Assembly: GCF_001056295.1 (NCBI RefSeq)
Contig: NZ_JVMD01000006.1
Span: forward strand, 62,232-126,231
Reading direction: 5' to 3'
DNA: 64,000 bases
DNA from: Corynebacterium halotolerans
Lineage (GTDB): Bacteria > Actinomycetota > Actinomycetes > Mycobacteriales > Mycobacteriaceae
Below the pieces are notes generated by a model, which was not told where the DNA came from, did no database searches, and was given only the letters and a program-made list of their open reading frames with translations. This document shows, one piece after another, positions 1 through 7,679 of this stretch. Numbering within the stretch: the stretch's first letter is position 1; each line of letters opens with the position of its first letter. Position numbers and translations under genes: made by a program.

Positions 1-134
1 TTGCGACGGCCATTCGCGCACGTCGAGAAGCCGATCCTGCGGAAACGTTGGACACCGAAGCGACCAGGGGGAAGCGACGGGGGGAAGTCGCATCGATGCT
101 GCCTGATAACGGTTTGAGAAATTATCGCGGAACG

Positions 135-160
135 GTAACGTTAGCGTCCGCATGTCCGAT
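135..160 (+). promoter_or_regulatory. candidate SigD-type promoter upstream of the mycolyltransferase gene
   Basis: GTAACG at 135-140 is followed after 17 bases by GAT at 158-160. In C. glutamicum the ECF factor SigD is reported to use GTAAC plus GAT at about this distance and to control mycolate and mycolyltransferase genes. The same CGGTAACGT string lies upstream of fadD32 at 5752-5760. The assignment is by pattern and gene content only. Confidence 0.45.
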
Positions 161-282
161 GAACCCATCGGAACGTGCGCCCCATTGCGAATGGCCCGGA
201 ACCCCGTCGGCGCGAACCGGCGGCCGGTGACCGGATGGCTTCGCGGTGCGGCGCACATGCTCGAACGTCAACGAGGAGAAAC

Positions 283-1317
283 ATGAGCTTCACCGCAATT
301 GCGCGCGGGTGGAAGGCCAAGGTCGTGGCCGCGATGGTCGCCGTGGCCGCCATCTTCGGCATGATGCAGTTCGCGGCCCCGCAGGAGGCCAACGCCCACC
401 GCGGCTGGCTGCGTCCCGGCTGCGAGTGGGACACGTACAACTACTGGGTGCAGTACTGCCAGGTGTACTCCCCCGCGATGGGCAAGGACATCACCGTCCA
501 CGTCCGTCCCGGCATCCACCCGAACAGCCCCGGCCTGTACCTCCTGGACGGCCTGCGCGCCCGCGATGACTGGTCCGAGTACGTCTGGACCGCCAACGCT
601 CCGCGCCTGTTCGAGCACGACAACGTGACGCTGGCCATCCCGGTCGGCGGCGAGGCTTCGTTCTACACCGACTGGAACGGCCCGGCCGTCAACTCCAAGG
701 GCCAGGCCCGCAACTACAAGTGGGAGACGTTCCTGACCCAGGAGCTCCCGGCCTACCTGGCCGACCACTTCCAGACGCGCCGCGACAACAACGCCGTCGC
801 CGGCCTGTCCATGGGCGGTTCCGCCGCGATGTCGCTGGCGTACAACCACCGCGACCAGTTCAAGCACGCGTCGGTCTTCTCCGGCTACTTCCAGGTCTCC
901 AACCCGGTCATGTCCACCGCCATCGCCGGTGCGCAGGTCGACCAGGGCTACGAGCCGTCCGCCATGTGGGGCCCTCCGGGCATCCCGACCCCGGGCCACG
1001 TGCGCAACGATCCGTCCATGAACATGGACAAGCTGCAGGGTCTTCCGATGTTCATCTCCTCGGCCAACGGTTACCCCTCGCACTGGAGCACCCCGGAGGC
1101 CCTGGCGGGCGCGCCGGCTGAGCTGCCGCAGATCGGCATGGGCATCGCGCTGGAGGGTCTGTCCCGCGCCTCGACCCGCGTCTTCGAGTCGCAGGCCCGC
1201 GCCGCCGGCCTGAACCCGGTCATGCACTACAGCCCGGACGGCATCCACGCCTGGTCGCTGTGGCAGAACGACCTCGCCATGGCCCGCCCGCACATCAAGG
1301 CGGCCCTGGGCATCTAG
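283..1317 (+). CDS. cmt2: secreted mycolyltransferase (Cmt / antigen 85-type esterase)
   Basis: This enzyme acts outside the membrane and transfers mycolyl groups from trehalose monomycolate to arabinogalactan or to a second trehalose monomycolate. The 344-residue product has a Sec signal peptide with a hydrophobic stretch at about residues 13-31 and a likely cut after ANA at 36-38. The alpha/beta-hydrolase nucleophile elbow GLSMGG places the serine at residue 176, and a DGIHAW motif supplies the catalytic histidine at 322. The ATG at 283 is preferred over upstream in-frame codons because GAGGAGA lies about 8 bases before it and the signal peptide starts there. The order cmt, cop1, two small secreted proteins, fadD, pks, accD matches the C. 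glutamicum cg3186-cg3177 region, so the symbol is inferred from position. There is no LGFP domain. Confidence 0.88.
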   Translation: MSFTAIARGWKAKVVAAMVAVAAIFGMMQFAAPQEANAHRGWLRPGCEWDTYNYWVQYCQVYSPAMGKDITVHVRPGIHPNSPGLYLLDGLRARDDWSEYVWTANAPRLFEHDNVTLAIPVGGEASFYTDWNGPAVNSKGQARNYKWETFLTQELPAYLADHFQTRRDNNAVAGLSMGGSAAMSLAYNHRDQFKHASVFSGYFQVSNPVMSTAIAGAQVDQGYEPSAMWGPPGIPTPGHVRNDPSMNMDKLQGLPMFISSANGYPSHWSTPEALAGAPAELPQIGMGIALEGLSRASTRVFESQARAAGLNPVMHYSPDGIHAWSLWQNDLAMARPHIKAALGI

Positions 1318-1540
1318 CCCGCGCCAGACCCCGCCCGGTCGCCGCACGCGACCGGGTCCGGATCCCCGACGCTCCCGCAGCGCCGCTCCTCGTGCGCCGC
1401 GATAGCGCCGAACCCGGGATCACCCCGAAACCCGCCCCGACCGGAAGGTCCGGGCGGGTTTTCGCATGCGTGGGGGAGTGGCCCCTTGCCGACGTGCGCC
1501 TCGCCGGAGTGCCCGTTGCCGGCGTGCTCCTCGCCTCGTC

Positions 1541-1604
1541 AACCCACCCCGAATGCGCAGACCCACCCGCTGTAACGGGTGGGTCTGCGCATTCGGGGTG
1601 GGTT
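1541..1604. repeat. large perfect palindrome, copy 1 (possible bidirectional terminator)
   Basis: Two 29-base arms at 1541-1569 and 1576-1604 are exact reverse complements around the 6-base loop CTGTAA. No T tract follows, which is usual for GC-rich actinobacterial hairpins. The position after cmt and before cop1 fits a terminator. A near-identical second copy at 15252-15315 shows that it is also a dispersed repeat. Confidence 0.85.
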
Positions 1605-1679
1605 AGCCGTGCATGCTGCGGGCCCACCGGATCCCACGCAGCTCCTGCCGGGCACAGGGCGGCCACCGTCGGCGCGCTC

Positions 1680-1730
1680 CCGTTCGGGCGCGGGCCCCCG
1701 TTCGGGCGCGGGCCCCCGTTCGTGCCCGCG
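1680..1730 (+). repeat. 18-bp tandem repeat, about 2.5 units
   Basis: Unit CCGTTCGGGCGCGGGCCC occupies 1680-1697 and 1698-1715, and a degraded third copy begins at 1716. It is intergenic, with no reading frame conserved across it. Confidence 0.8.
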
Positions 1731-2019
1731 TGGCCCGCTCCGTGGCTTTTGCCCCGCCCCAACCCTAAAGTTGAACTTAAAGCTGAGGTTCTTGGCGCGT
1801 CGCACCGGAATCGGCGCCGCGCCCGGGTAAGAATCAAGGTCGAAGCGGCGGTCGCGCCGCGACCGCCCACCCGGGAGAGGGGAACTCCCGGGAGCCGGAC
1901 GCCGAGCGGCCTCCACGGCGACGGGCCGGGCTCGCTTCCGCGTGCCGCGCCCATCGGCGGGGTTCGCCGCGGTTGGACACCGGACACGACACGTTTACTT
2001 GTAAGGGAAAGCCCTCATC

Positions 2020-4086
2020 ATGCGAGATACCGCACACTCCCCCCGGGGCCTCCGCTCCCGGGTGCTCGCCGTCCTCACGGCGATCCCGCTGGCGCTGACG
2101 CTCGCCGGAGTCCCGGCCCACGCGTCCCCCGCGGGTTCGCAGTCGCAGAAACCGGCCTCCTCCGCCCCCTCCAAGAGCGCGTCGCGGTCCGCGGAGCCCT
2201 CCGGCTCCCCGGCGGGGCGGGAGCCGTCGTCAAGCCAAGGCAACGATGCCGGCGCCGGCGCCGACGCCCTGCCTATGCAGTCCTCCCTGTGGACCCCCGA
2301 GCCCCGGCCCGGCGAACAGCCGGCCCCCATCCGCGAGACCGAGCAGAAGCTGCCCAACCTGCCCGGCTCCGTCGAGGTGGAGAAGGTGCAGTGGCTCACC
2401 GAGCGGCGCGTGATGCTGCACATCAAGTCCGCCGCCATGCCCGGCGAACCGATCAAGGTGGATCTGCTGCTGCCGCGCGACTGGAACCGCGACCCGGGCC
2501 GGACGTTCCCGACGATCTGGCATCTCGACGGCATGCGCGCCCGCGACGACTGGAACGGCTGGGCGCTCGAGACGAACATCGAGCGCTACTACGCCGACAA
2601 GAACGTCATCGTGGCCATGCCCGTCGGCGGCGAGTCGTCGTTCTACACCAACTGGAATGAGCCGGACAACGGCAAGAACTACCAGTGGGAGTCGTTCCTC
2701 GTCGATGAGTTGGTGCCCGTGCTGCGCGAGGGCTGGCGCGCCAACGAGGACCGCGCGGTCGTCGGCCTGTCCATGGGCGGCACCGCCGCGTTCAACCTGG
2801 CGGCGCACCACCCGGATCTGTTCCGCTTCGCCGGCAGCTTCTCCGGCTACCTGGACACTTCCAGCCGCGGCATGCCCGCCGCCATCGGCCAGGCCATGCG
2901 CGAGGCCGGCGGGTACGACGCCACGAAGATGTGGGGCCCGGTGGATTCGCCGCGGTGGAAGGACAACGACCCCAAGGAGAACGTGGCCAAGCTGAAGGGC
3001 ATGTCGCTCTACGCCTCCGCGGGCAGCGGCAACACCGGCCAGTGGGATGTGCCGTCGACGCAGTTCCCCGGCCTGCCGCAGAACACCGCGGGCTTCGGCC
3101 TGGAGGTCATCGCACGCATGACCACCGAGACCTTCGCCCAGCGCGCCCGCGCCGCGAAGGTCCCGGTCACCGTCAAGATCCGCGAATCCGGCACGCACTC
3201 GTGGCCCTACTGGCAATTCGAGATGAACCAGGCCTGGCCGCAGATCGCCGACGCACTGCAGCTTTCCGACGAGGACCGGGGAGCCAATTGCATCGTGGGC
3301 GGAGCCATCGCCGAGCGCATCAAGAGCTTCGACAACATGGGCGCGTGCCTGTCGCCCGAGTACGACACGGCCAACGGCGGCCGCGCGCAGGACTTCACCA
3401 ACGGCCGCGCCTACTGGCACCCCCTCACCGGCGCCCAGTTCGTGTGGGGCCGCATCGGCGCCCGCTACCACGAGGCCGGCGGCCCGGAGTCGCCGCTGGG
3501 CTACCCGAAGACCAGCGAGATGACCACGCCCGACGGCGTCGGCCGCTTCGTCCACTTCGAGCACGGGTCCATCTACTGGACGCCCGAGCTCGGCGCGCAC
3601 CTGGTCATGGGCGACTTCATGAACATGTGGGGCAACGAGGGCTGGGAGAAGGGCCGCCTCGGCTACCCGACCTCCGACCGCCGCGACGTCCCCGGCGGCG
3701 TGGTGCAGGACTTCGAGGGCGGGCAGATCGTCAAGCCCACCGCCGGGCTCCCGCAGATCGTCCTCGGCGCCATCGGGGCCGCCTACAAGGCGGGCAACGG
3801 GCCCGAGGGGCCGCTGGGCTTCGCCCAGACCGGCGAGCTCGACATCCGCGGCGGCAAGTTCCAGCGTTTCGAGCACGGCTCCGTCTACTGGTCTCCGGAG
3901 TCCGGCGCCCACGCGGTGCCGCACGGCGACATCATGGACCACTGGGGCTCGACGGGCTGGGAGAACGGCCCGTTCGGCTACCCCACGGGCCCGCAGAAGC
4001 AGATCCCGGCCGGCGGCCTGGAGCAGGAATTCCAGGGCGGCTGGATCCGCCAGATCAACGGGAAGATCGAGGAGGTCCGGCGATGA
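2020..4086 (+). CDS. cop1: Cop1/PS1-type mycolyltransferase with C-terminal LGFP repeats
   Basis: This is a 688-residue secreted mycolyltransferase, about twice the size of its neighbour. The signal peptide is followed by a Ser/Pro/Gln-rich linker at about residues 35-90. The esterase domain (about 110-410) has the GLSMGG elbow with Ser251 and a GTHSW histidine motif. The C-terminal part (about 425-680) consists of roughly five LGFP-type repeats (LGYP, LGYP, LGFA, FGYP cores with GRIYW/GSVYW strands). LGFP repeats are known from PS1/Csp1 and are thought to anchor the protein in the mycolyl-arabinogalactan wall. The ATG at 2020 follows AAGGGAAAG at 2007-2015. Its TGA overlaps the next start as ATGA. 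The linker contains one copy of the dispersed word GTCGTCAAGC (2226-2235), read as serine codons TCG TCA AGC. Confidence 0.93.
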   Translation: MRDTAHSPRGLRSRVLAVLTAIPLALTLAGVPAHASPAGSQSQKPASSAPSKSASRSAEPSGSPAGREPSSSQGNDAGAGADALPMQSSLWTPEPRPGEQPAPIRETEQKLPNLPGSVEVEKVQWLTERRVMLHIKSAAMPGEPIKVDLLLPRDWNRDPGRTFPTIWHLDGMRARDDWNGWALETNIERYYADKNVIVAMPVGGESSFYTNWNEPDNGKNYQWESFLVDELVPVLREGWRANEDRAVVGLSMGGTAAFNLAAHHPDLFRFAGSFSGYLDTSSRGMPAAIGQAMREAGGYDATKMWGPVDSPRWKDNDPKENVAKLKGMSLYASAGSGNTGQWDVPSTQFPGLPQNTAGFGLEVIARMTTETFAQRARAAKVPVTVKIRESGTHSWPYWQFEMNQAWPQIADALQLSDEDRGANCIVGGAIAERIKSFDNMGACLSPEYDTANGGRAQDFTNGRAYWHPLTGAQFVWGRIGARYHEAGGPESPLGYPKTSEMTTPDGVGRFVHFEHGSIYWTPELGAHLVMGDFMNMWGNEGWEKGRLGYPTSDRRDVPGGVVQDFEGGQIVKPTAGLPQIVLGAIGAAYKAGNGPEGPLGFAQTGELDIRGGKFQRFEHGSVYWSPESGAHAVPHGDIMDHWGSTGWENGPFGYPTGPQKQIPAGGLEQEFQGGWIRQINGKIEEVRR

Positions 4087-4592
4087 GCGCGCGCATCCGC
4101 GCCACGGTCCTCGCGCTGCTCGGCGCCGGCACCCTGGTCCTGGCCGCATGCGGCGATTCCACGGTCGAGTCGTCCGAGGTGACCAAGACCCCGTCCGCCA
4201 CGGAGACAAAGAGTTCCGCGACGAGCACGCCCAAGAGCGGCGAATCGGAGACTCCGCGGACCTCGGCGCGTGAGTCGGGTGAGCGGGACATCACCGAGCC
4301 CGGCGCCTCGCGCGCCAGCTCGGCTCCCGACGGGCGCATGCCCCTGTCCCGCGACGACGAAAAGTACCTCGACGCGCTCATCGCCGCCGGCATCGACGTC
4401 GAAGGGGCGGAGGATCAGCTCATCGCCGCCGGTCACGTGCACTGCCGGGCAGGATCGGACAAGAAGTCGGAAGCCGACGCCGCGGTCGTCGACGCCGTCG
4501 CCGGGCAGGTCATCGCCCAGGAGCGAACCAAGAAGGACGCGGACGCCGTGGCGGGATCGATTGCGAAAGCGGCCGAATCGGCGTATTGCTAA
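4083..4592 (+). CDS. DUF732-type secreted lipoprotein
   Basis: The 169-residue product begins with a lipoprotein signal peptide ending in LAAC (lipobox, Cys at about residue 22). A Ser/Thr/Glu-rich spacer (about 23-85) follows, then a C-terminal domain with the pattern DDEKYLDALIAAGID and AGHVHC, typical of the DUF732 secreted proteins of mycolata. Two cysteines (the GHVHC cysteine and the last residue) could form a disulfide. The start ATG overlaps the cop1 stop, so translation is probably coupled. The biochemical role is unknown. Position in the mycolyltransferase operon suggests an envelope function, but that is inference. Confidence 0.8.
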   Translation: MSARIRATVLALLGAGTLVLAACGDSTVESSEVTKTPSATETKSSATSTPKSGESETPRTSARESGERDITEPGASRASSAPDGRMPLSRDDEKYLDALIAAGIDVEGAEDQLIAAGHVHCRAGSDKKSEADAAVVDAVAGQVIAQERTKKDADAVAGSIAKAAESAYC

Positions 4593-4597
4593 CGGGC

Positions 4598-5518
4598 ATG
4601 CGCAAAACGCTCACCCTGCTCGCCGTCATCGTCCTCGTCGTCGCCATCGTCGCCGGCGTCGGCCAATGGCTGCGCCAATCGCAGGTGGGCCAGCCCGGCA
4701 TGCCGGGCCCGGGCACCGGGGCCCGCCAGCCGGAGTGGTGCCCCTCGGTGGAGGTCATCGCCGCGCCCGGCACGTGGGAATCGCGTGCCGACGATGACCC
4801 GATCAACCCCGGGGCGAACCCGAACTCGCTGATCCTCAAGGCGTCCGCGCCCCTGCAGGCGGCGTACTCGCCCGACGACGTCAAGGTGTGGACCGTCCCG
4901 TACACGGCGCAGTTCCGCAACATCCACGCGCAGCACGAGATGACCTACGACGACTCGCAGGCCGAGGGACGTGCCCGCATCCAGGAGGAGATGGCGGCGA
5001 CCCACAAGGATTGCCCGCAGACCGGGTTCATCCTGATGGGCTTCTCGCAAGGCGCGGTGATCATGGGCGACATGGCGGAGCAGATCGGCAACGGCGCCGG
5101 CCCGGTGCCCGCCGAGCGCGTGCTGGGCGTGGCCCTGCTCGCCGACGGCCGCCGCGAGGGCGGCAAGGGCGTCATCCCGGGCAACCCCGTCGCCGGCGTC
5201 GGCGCGGAGATCGCCCTCGCCCCGGTGGGGCTGCTGGTGCAGCCGATCGTGCCGGGCGCGACCATGCGCGGCCCCCGCCAGGGCTTCGGCGAACTCAACG
5301 ACCGCGTGCAGGACATCTGCGCCCCCGGCGACACCGTGTGCGACGCGCCCCCGGGCATCGGCGACGCGGTGGCGCGCGCACAGGAATTCGTGGCGGCCAA
5401 CGGCGTGCACGCCACCTACGCGGACAACCCGAACATCATCCCGGGCACGACCGCGGTCGCGTGGACCGAAAACTGGGCCCGCGGGCTCATCGACGGGGCG
5501 CTGGCCGACCGCCGGTAG
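4598..5518 (+). CDS. cutinase-family secreted serine esterase
   Basis: The 306-residue protein has an N-terminal membrane or signal segment (about residues 4-25) and a cutinase-like alpha/beta-hydrolase fold. Visible features are the CPSVEVIAAPGTWES start of the domain, the nucleophile elbow GFSQGA with Ser150, paired cysteines around the DTVCDAP segment that supplies the acid, and NGVHATY for the histidine. Cutinase-like proteins of mycolata hydrolyse ester lipids, and the native substrate here is unknown. The gene follows the DUF732 gene by 5 bases. ATG 4598 is chosen over the in-frame TTG at 4586, which lies inside the upstream gene. The equivalent C. glutamicum position also holds a secreted protein gene, which supports a role in envelope lipid turnover. 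Confidence 0.85.
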   Translation: MRKTLTLLAVIVLVVAIVAGVGQWLRQSQVGQPGMPGPGTGARQPEWCPSVEVIAAPGTWESRADDDPINPGANPNSLILKASAPLQAAYSPDDVKVWTVPYTAQFRNIHAQHEMTYDDSQAEGRARIQEEMAATHKDCPQTGFILMGFSQGAVIMGDMAEQIGNGAGPVPAERVLGVALLADGRREGGKGVIPGNPVAGVGAEIALAPVGLLVQPIVPGATMRGPRQGFGELNDRVQDICAPGDTVCDAPPGIGDAVARAQEFVAANGVHATYADNPNIIPGTTAVAWTENWARGLIDGALADRR

Positions 5519-5533
5519 GCCGAATCCCCGCTC

Positions 5534-5556
5534 CCGCACGCCTTTACGGTGTGCGG
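5534..5556 (+). terminator. hairpin terminator after the cutinase gene
   Basis: Arms CCGCACGCC (5534-5542) and GGTGTGCGG (5548-5556) pair around a TTTAC loop, with one G-T pair. There is no T run. It begins 15 bases after the stop codon. Confidence 0.5.
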
Positions 5557-5682
5557 TGATTCGTCGTCAAGCAAGAAAACCCTGCGTCACGCACGTCCCA
5601 ACAGTCACACCCGTTTACACCCGTTACGTGACTTATGGCACGCCGACCGCATACGGTTTTCAGCGCCGAAAGTAATGTGCGC

Positions 5683-5688
5683 TAGCGT
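5683..5688 (+). promoter_or_regulatory. -10 element upstream of fadD32
   Basis: GCGCTAGCGTTG contains TAGCGT, a common corynebacterial -10 form. The same GCTAGCGTTG string stands upstream of hmp. A start near 5695 would give a leader of about 120 bases. Confidence 0.45.
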
Positions 5689-5753
5689 TGCCCCAGCCGA
5701 CGGTGGACCGATTCGACCGGCGGCGCGCCACCGTCCGAAAAAATAACGGGTCG

Positions 5754-5779
5754 GTAACGTATTGGGCCAAGAGCGCGAC
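5754..5779 (+). promoter_or_regulatory. candidate SigD-type promoter of fadD32-pks13-accD4
   Basis: GTAACG (5754-5759) is followed after 17 bases by GAC (5777-5779), the same spacing as at 135-160 but with GAC for GAT. In C. glutamicum SigD is reported to control the equivalent operon. The weaker -10 lowers confidence. Confidence 0.4.
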
Positions 5780-5816
5780 AAAACACCAGAGACGACGCAA
5801 GAACACGAGGAGCACC

Positions 5817-7652
5817 ATGGATCTGAGCATGCTGATGGGCCAGTTCATCGATGCCGAAGGCAACTTCGCCTTCCCCGAGGACATGTCCGTGCCGAACCTG
5901 TCCGAGATGATGTGGCAGATCAACACAATGAAGGGCGAGACCGACCTTCAGCAGATCGCCTTCCATGATTACTCCCGATCGCGCGACGGCGAGCTGGTCA
6001 CCTACACCCGCGCGGAGGTCAACCGCCGGATCAAGGCCGTCGCCGCCCGCCTGCAGCAGGTCGGCGAGCCCGGCGACCGCGTCGCGCTGCTCATGGGCAA
6101 CAGCCCCGAGTACCTCTTCGGCTTCCTCGGCGCCCAGTACGCCTGCCAGGTGGCCATGCCGCTGTACGACCCCACCGAGCCCGGCCACGGCGACCACCTC
6201 AACGCCGTCCTCGCCGCCGCCCCGCCGAACGTGGTGCTGACCAACAAGCACTCCGCCGCCGCCGTCCGCTCCATCTTCGCGTCCCGCCCCGCGGCGGAGC
6301 GCCCCCGCGTGCTCACCGTCGACGCCCTGCCCGACTCGCTGGCCGACAACTTCGTCTCGCCCGCCGAGGACGCCAAGTACGCGCCGCAGCTGGAGAAGGA
6401 CGCCGTCCTGCTGTTCACCTCGGGCTCCTCGCGCACCCCGGAGGGCGTCCGCATCGCCGGCCGCTCCATCCTGTCCAACGTCTTCCAGGTCATCTCCGCC
6501 GCCCACCTGCAGCTGCCGCTGCGCCTGGTGACGTGGCTGCCGCTGCACCACAACATGGGCATCGTCCTCGGCGCGTTCGTCACCGCCCTGGGGCTGCCGT
6601 TCGACATCATGACCCCGCGCGACTTCATCCAGCACCCCGAGCGCTGGATCGAGCAGATGGACAAGCGCGGCGACGACGACGTGAACATCTACACCGTCGT
6701 GCCGAACTTCGCCCTCGAGCTGGCCAACCGGTTCGCCGTGCCGGAGGAGGGCTCCGACCTGGACCTGTCCAACGTCGACGGCCTCATCGTCGGCTCCGAG
6801 CCGGTCACCGAGAAGGCGGTCCGCGAGTTCCGCGAGAACTTCGAGAAGTTCGGCTTGTCGACGAACGCCATCCGCCCCGGCTACGGCTTGACCGAGGCGA
6901 CCCTGCTGGTCACCCTGCCCCAGGGCCCCGAGCGCCCCCGCGTGGCCTGGGTGTCCCGCGAGTCCCTCAACGCCGGCGTGCCCGAGCGCGTCGAGGCCGG
7001 CTCCGCCGACGCCGTGCCGCTGATCTCCAACGGTTCCGTGGCCAAGCCGCAGCACCTCATCGTCGTCGACCCCGAGACCCGCACCGAGCTCCCCGACGGC
7101 CAGATCGGCGAGATGTGGGTCCACGGCGACAACATCCCGCTGGGCTACCTCACCGACCTCGAGCAGTCGGCGCAGGTCTTCGGCAACAAGCTCGCCGCCC
7201 GCCGCGACGCCGACTCCCGTGCGGAGGGCGTCGACGAGGCCGCCGACTGGATGGCCACCGGCGACCTCGGCGTCTTCATCGACGACGAGATCCACATCAC
7301 CGGCCGCATCAAGGACCTCGTGGTCGTCGCCGGCCGCAACCACTACCCGCAGGACATCGAGGCCACCGTCACCGAGGCCTCGGACCACATCCGCCCGGCC
7401 GTGGTGGCCGCCTTCTCGGTGGAGGGCGACGACGTCGAAAAGCTGGTGATCATCGCCGAACGGGACTTCCGGAAGGACCCGTCGGGAGATGCCGCCGCCA
7501 TCGACGCCATCCGCGCCGCCGTGACCAAGGCGCACGGCATCCAGCCCGAGGACATCCGCATCGTGGGCATCGATGAACTCCCGCGATCGTCTGCCGGTAA
7601 GATCGCGCGACGAGTGGCCCGCGCCGCCTACCTCGACGGCGGTTTCGAGTAA
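5817..7652 (+). CDS. fadD32: long-chain fatty acid-AMP ligase for mycolate synthesis (FadD32 type)
   Basis: This enzyme activates the meromycolyl (in corynebacteria, ordinary long-chain) fatty acid as acyl-AMP and loads it onto the N-terminal acyl carrier domain of Pks13. The 611-residue protein carries the ANL signature LLFTSGSSRTPEG at about residues 198-210, the PGYGLTEAT motif at about 360, and the conserved ATGDLG and late lysine segment SSAGKIARR near the C-terminus. The length fits the family. ATG 5817 has GAGGAG 6 bases upstream. It is 27 bases from pks13 and clearly in operon with it and accD4. C. glutamicum calls the equivalent gene fadD2. Confidence 0.93.
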   Translation: MDLSMLMGQFIDAEGNFAFPEDMSVPNLSEMMWQINTMKGETDLQQIAFHDYSRSRDGELVTYTRAEVNRRIKAVAARLQQVGEPGDRVALLMGNSPEYLFGFLGAQYACQVAMPLYDPTEPGHGDHLNAVLAAAPPNVVLTNKHSAAAVRSIFASRPAAERPRVLTVDALPDSLADNFVSPAEDAKYAPQLEKDAVLLFTSGSSRTPEGVRIAGRSILSNVFQVISAAHLQLPLRLVTWLPLHHNMGIVLGAFVTALGLPFDIMTPRDFIQHPERWIEQMDKRGDDDVNIYTVVPNFALELANRFAVPEEGSDLDLSNVDGLIVGSEPVTEKAVREFRENFEKFGLSTNAIRPGYGLTEATLLVTLPQGPERPRVAWVSRESLNAGVPERVEAGSADAVPLISNGSVAKPQHLIVVDPETRTELPDGQIGEMWVHGDNIPLGYLTDLEQSAQVFGNKLAARRDADSRAEGVDEAADWMATGDLGVFIDDEIHITGRIKDLVVVAGRNHYPQDIEATVTEASDHIRPAVVAAFSVEGDDVEKLVIIAERDFRKDPSGDAAAIDAIRAAVTKAHGIQPEDIRIVGIDELPRSSAGKIARRVARAAYLDGGFE

Positions 7653-7679
7653 GCAGAACTATTAAGGACAAAGCCCACG

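Larger units (their letters stand above)
1318..2019. other. 702-base intergenic region between cmt and cop1
   Basis: No gene is supported here. The stretch holds the large palindrome at 1541-1604, an 18-bp tandem repeat at 1680-1730, and an AT-richer patch near 1765-1795 that differs from the surrounding GC-rich sequence and may carry the cop1 promoter. Open frames running through it are out of phase with both neighbours and have no family resemblance. Confidence 0.7.
5519..5816. other. 298-base region between the cutinase gene and fadD32
   Basis: No gene is supported. It holds a hairpin at 5534-5556, a copy of GTCGTCAAGC at 5563-5572, a conventional -10 (TAGCGT, 5683-5688) and a SigD-like promoter at 5754-5779. 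The long untranslated stretch before fadD32 suggests two promoters. Confidence 0.7.

Noticed and set aside
1541..1604. CRISPR-like repeat
   Set aside because: A single long palindrome without regular spacers; only two distant copies in the window.
1260..2660. Open frame spanning the cmt-cop1 gap
   Set aside because: It runs through the palindrome and overlaps both real genes out of frame; no recognisable domain.
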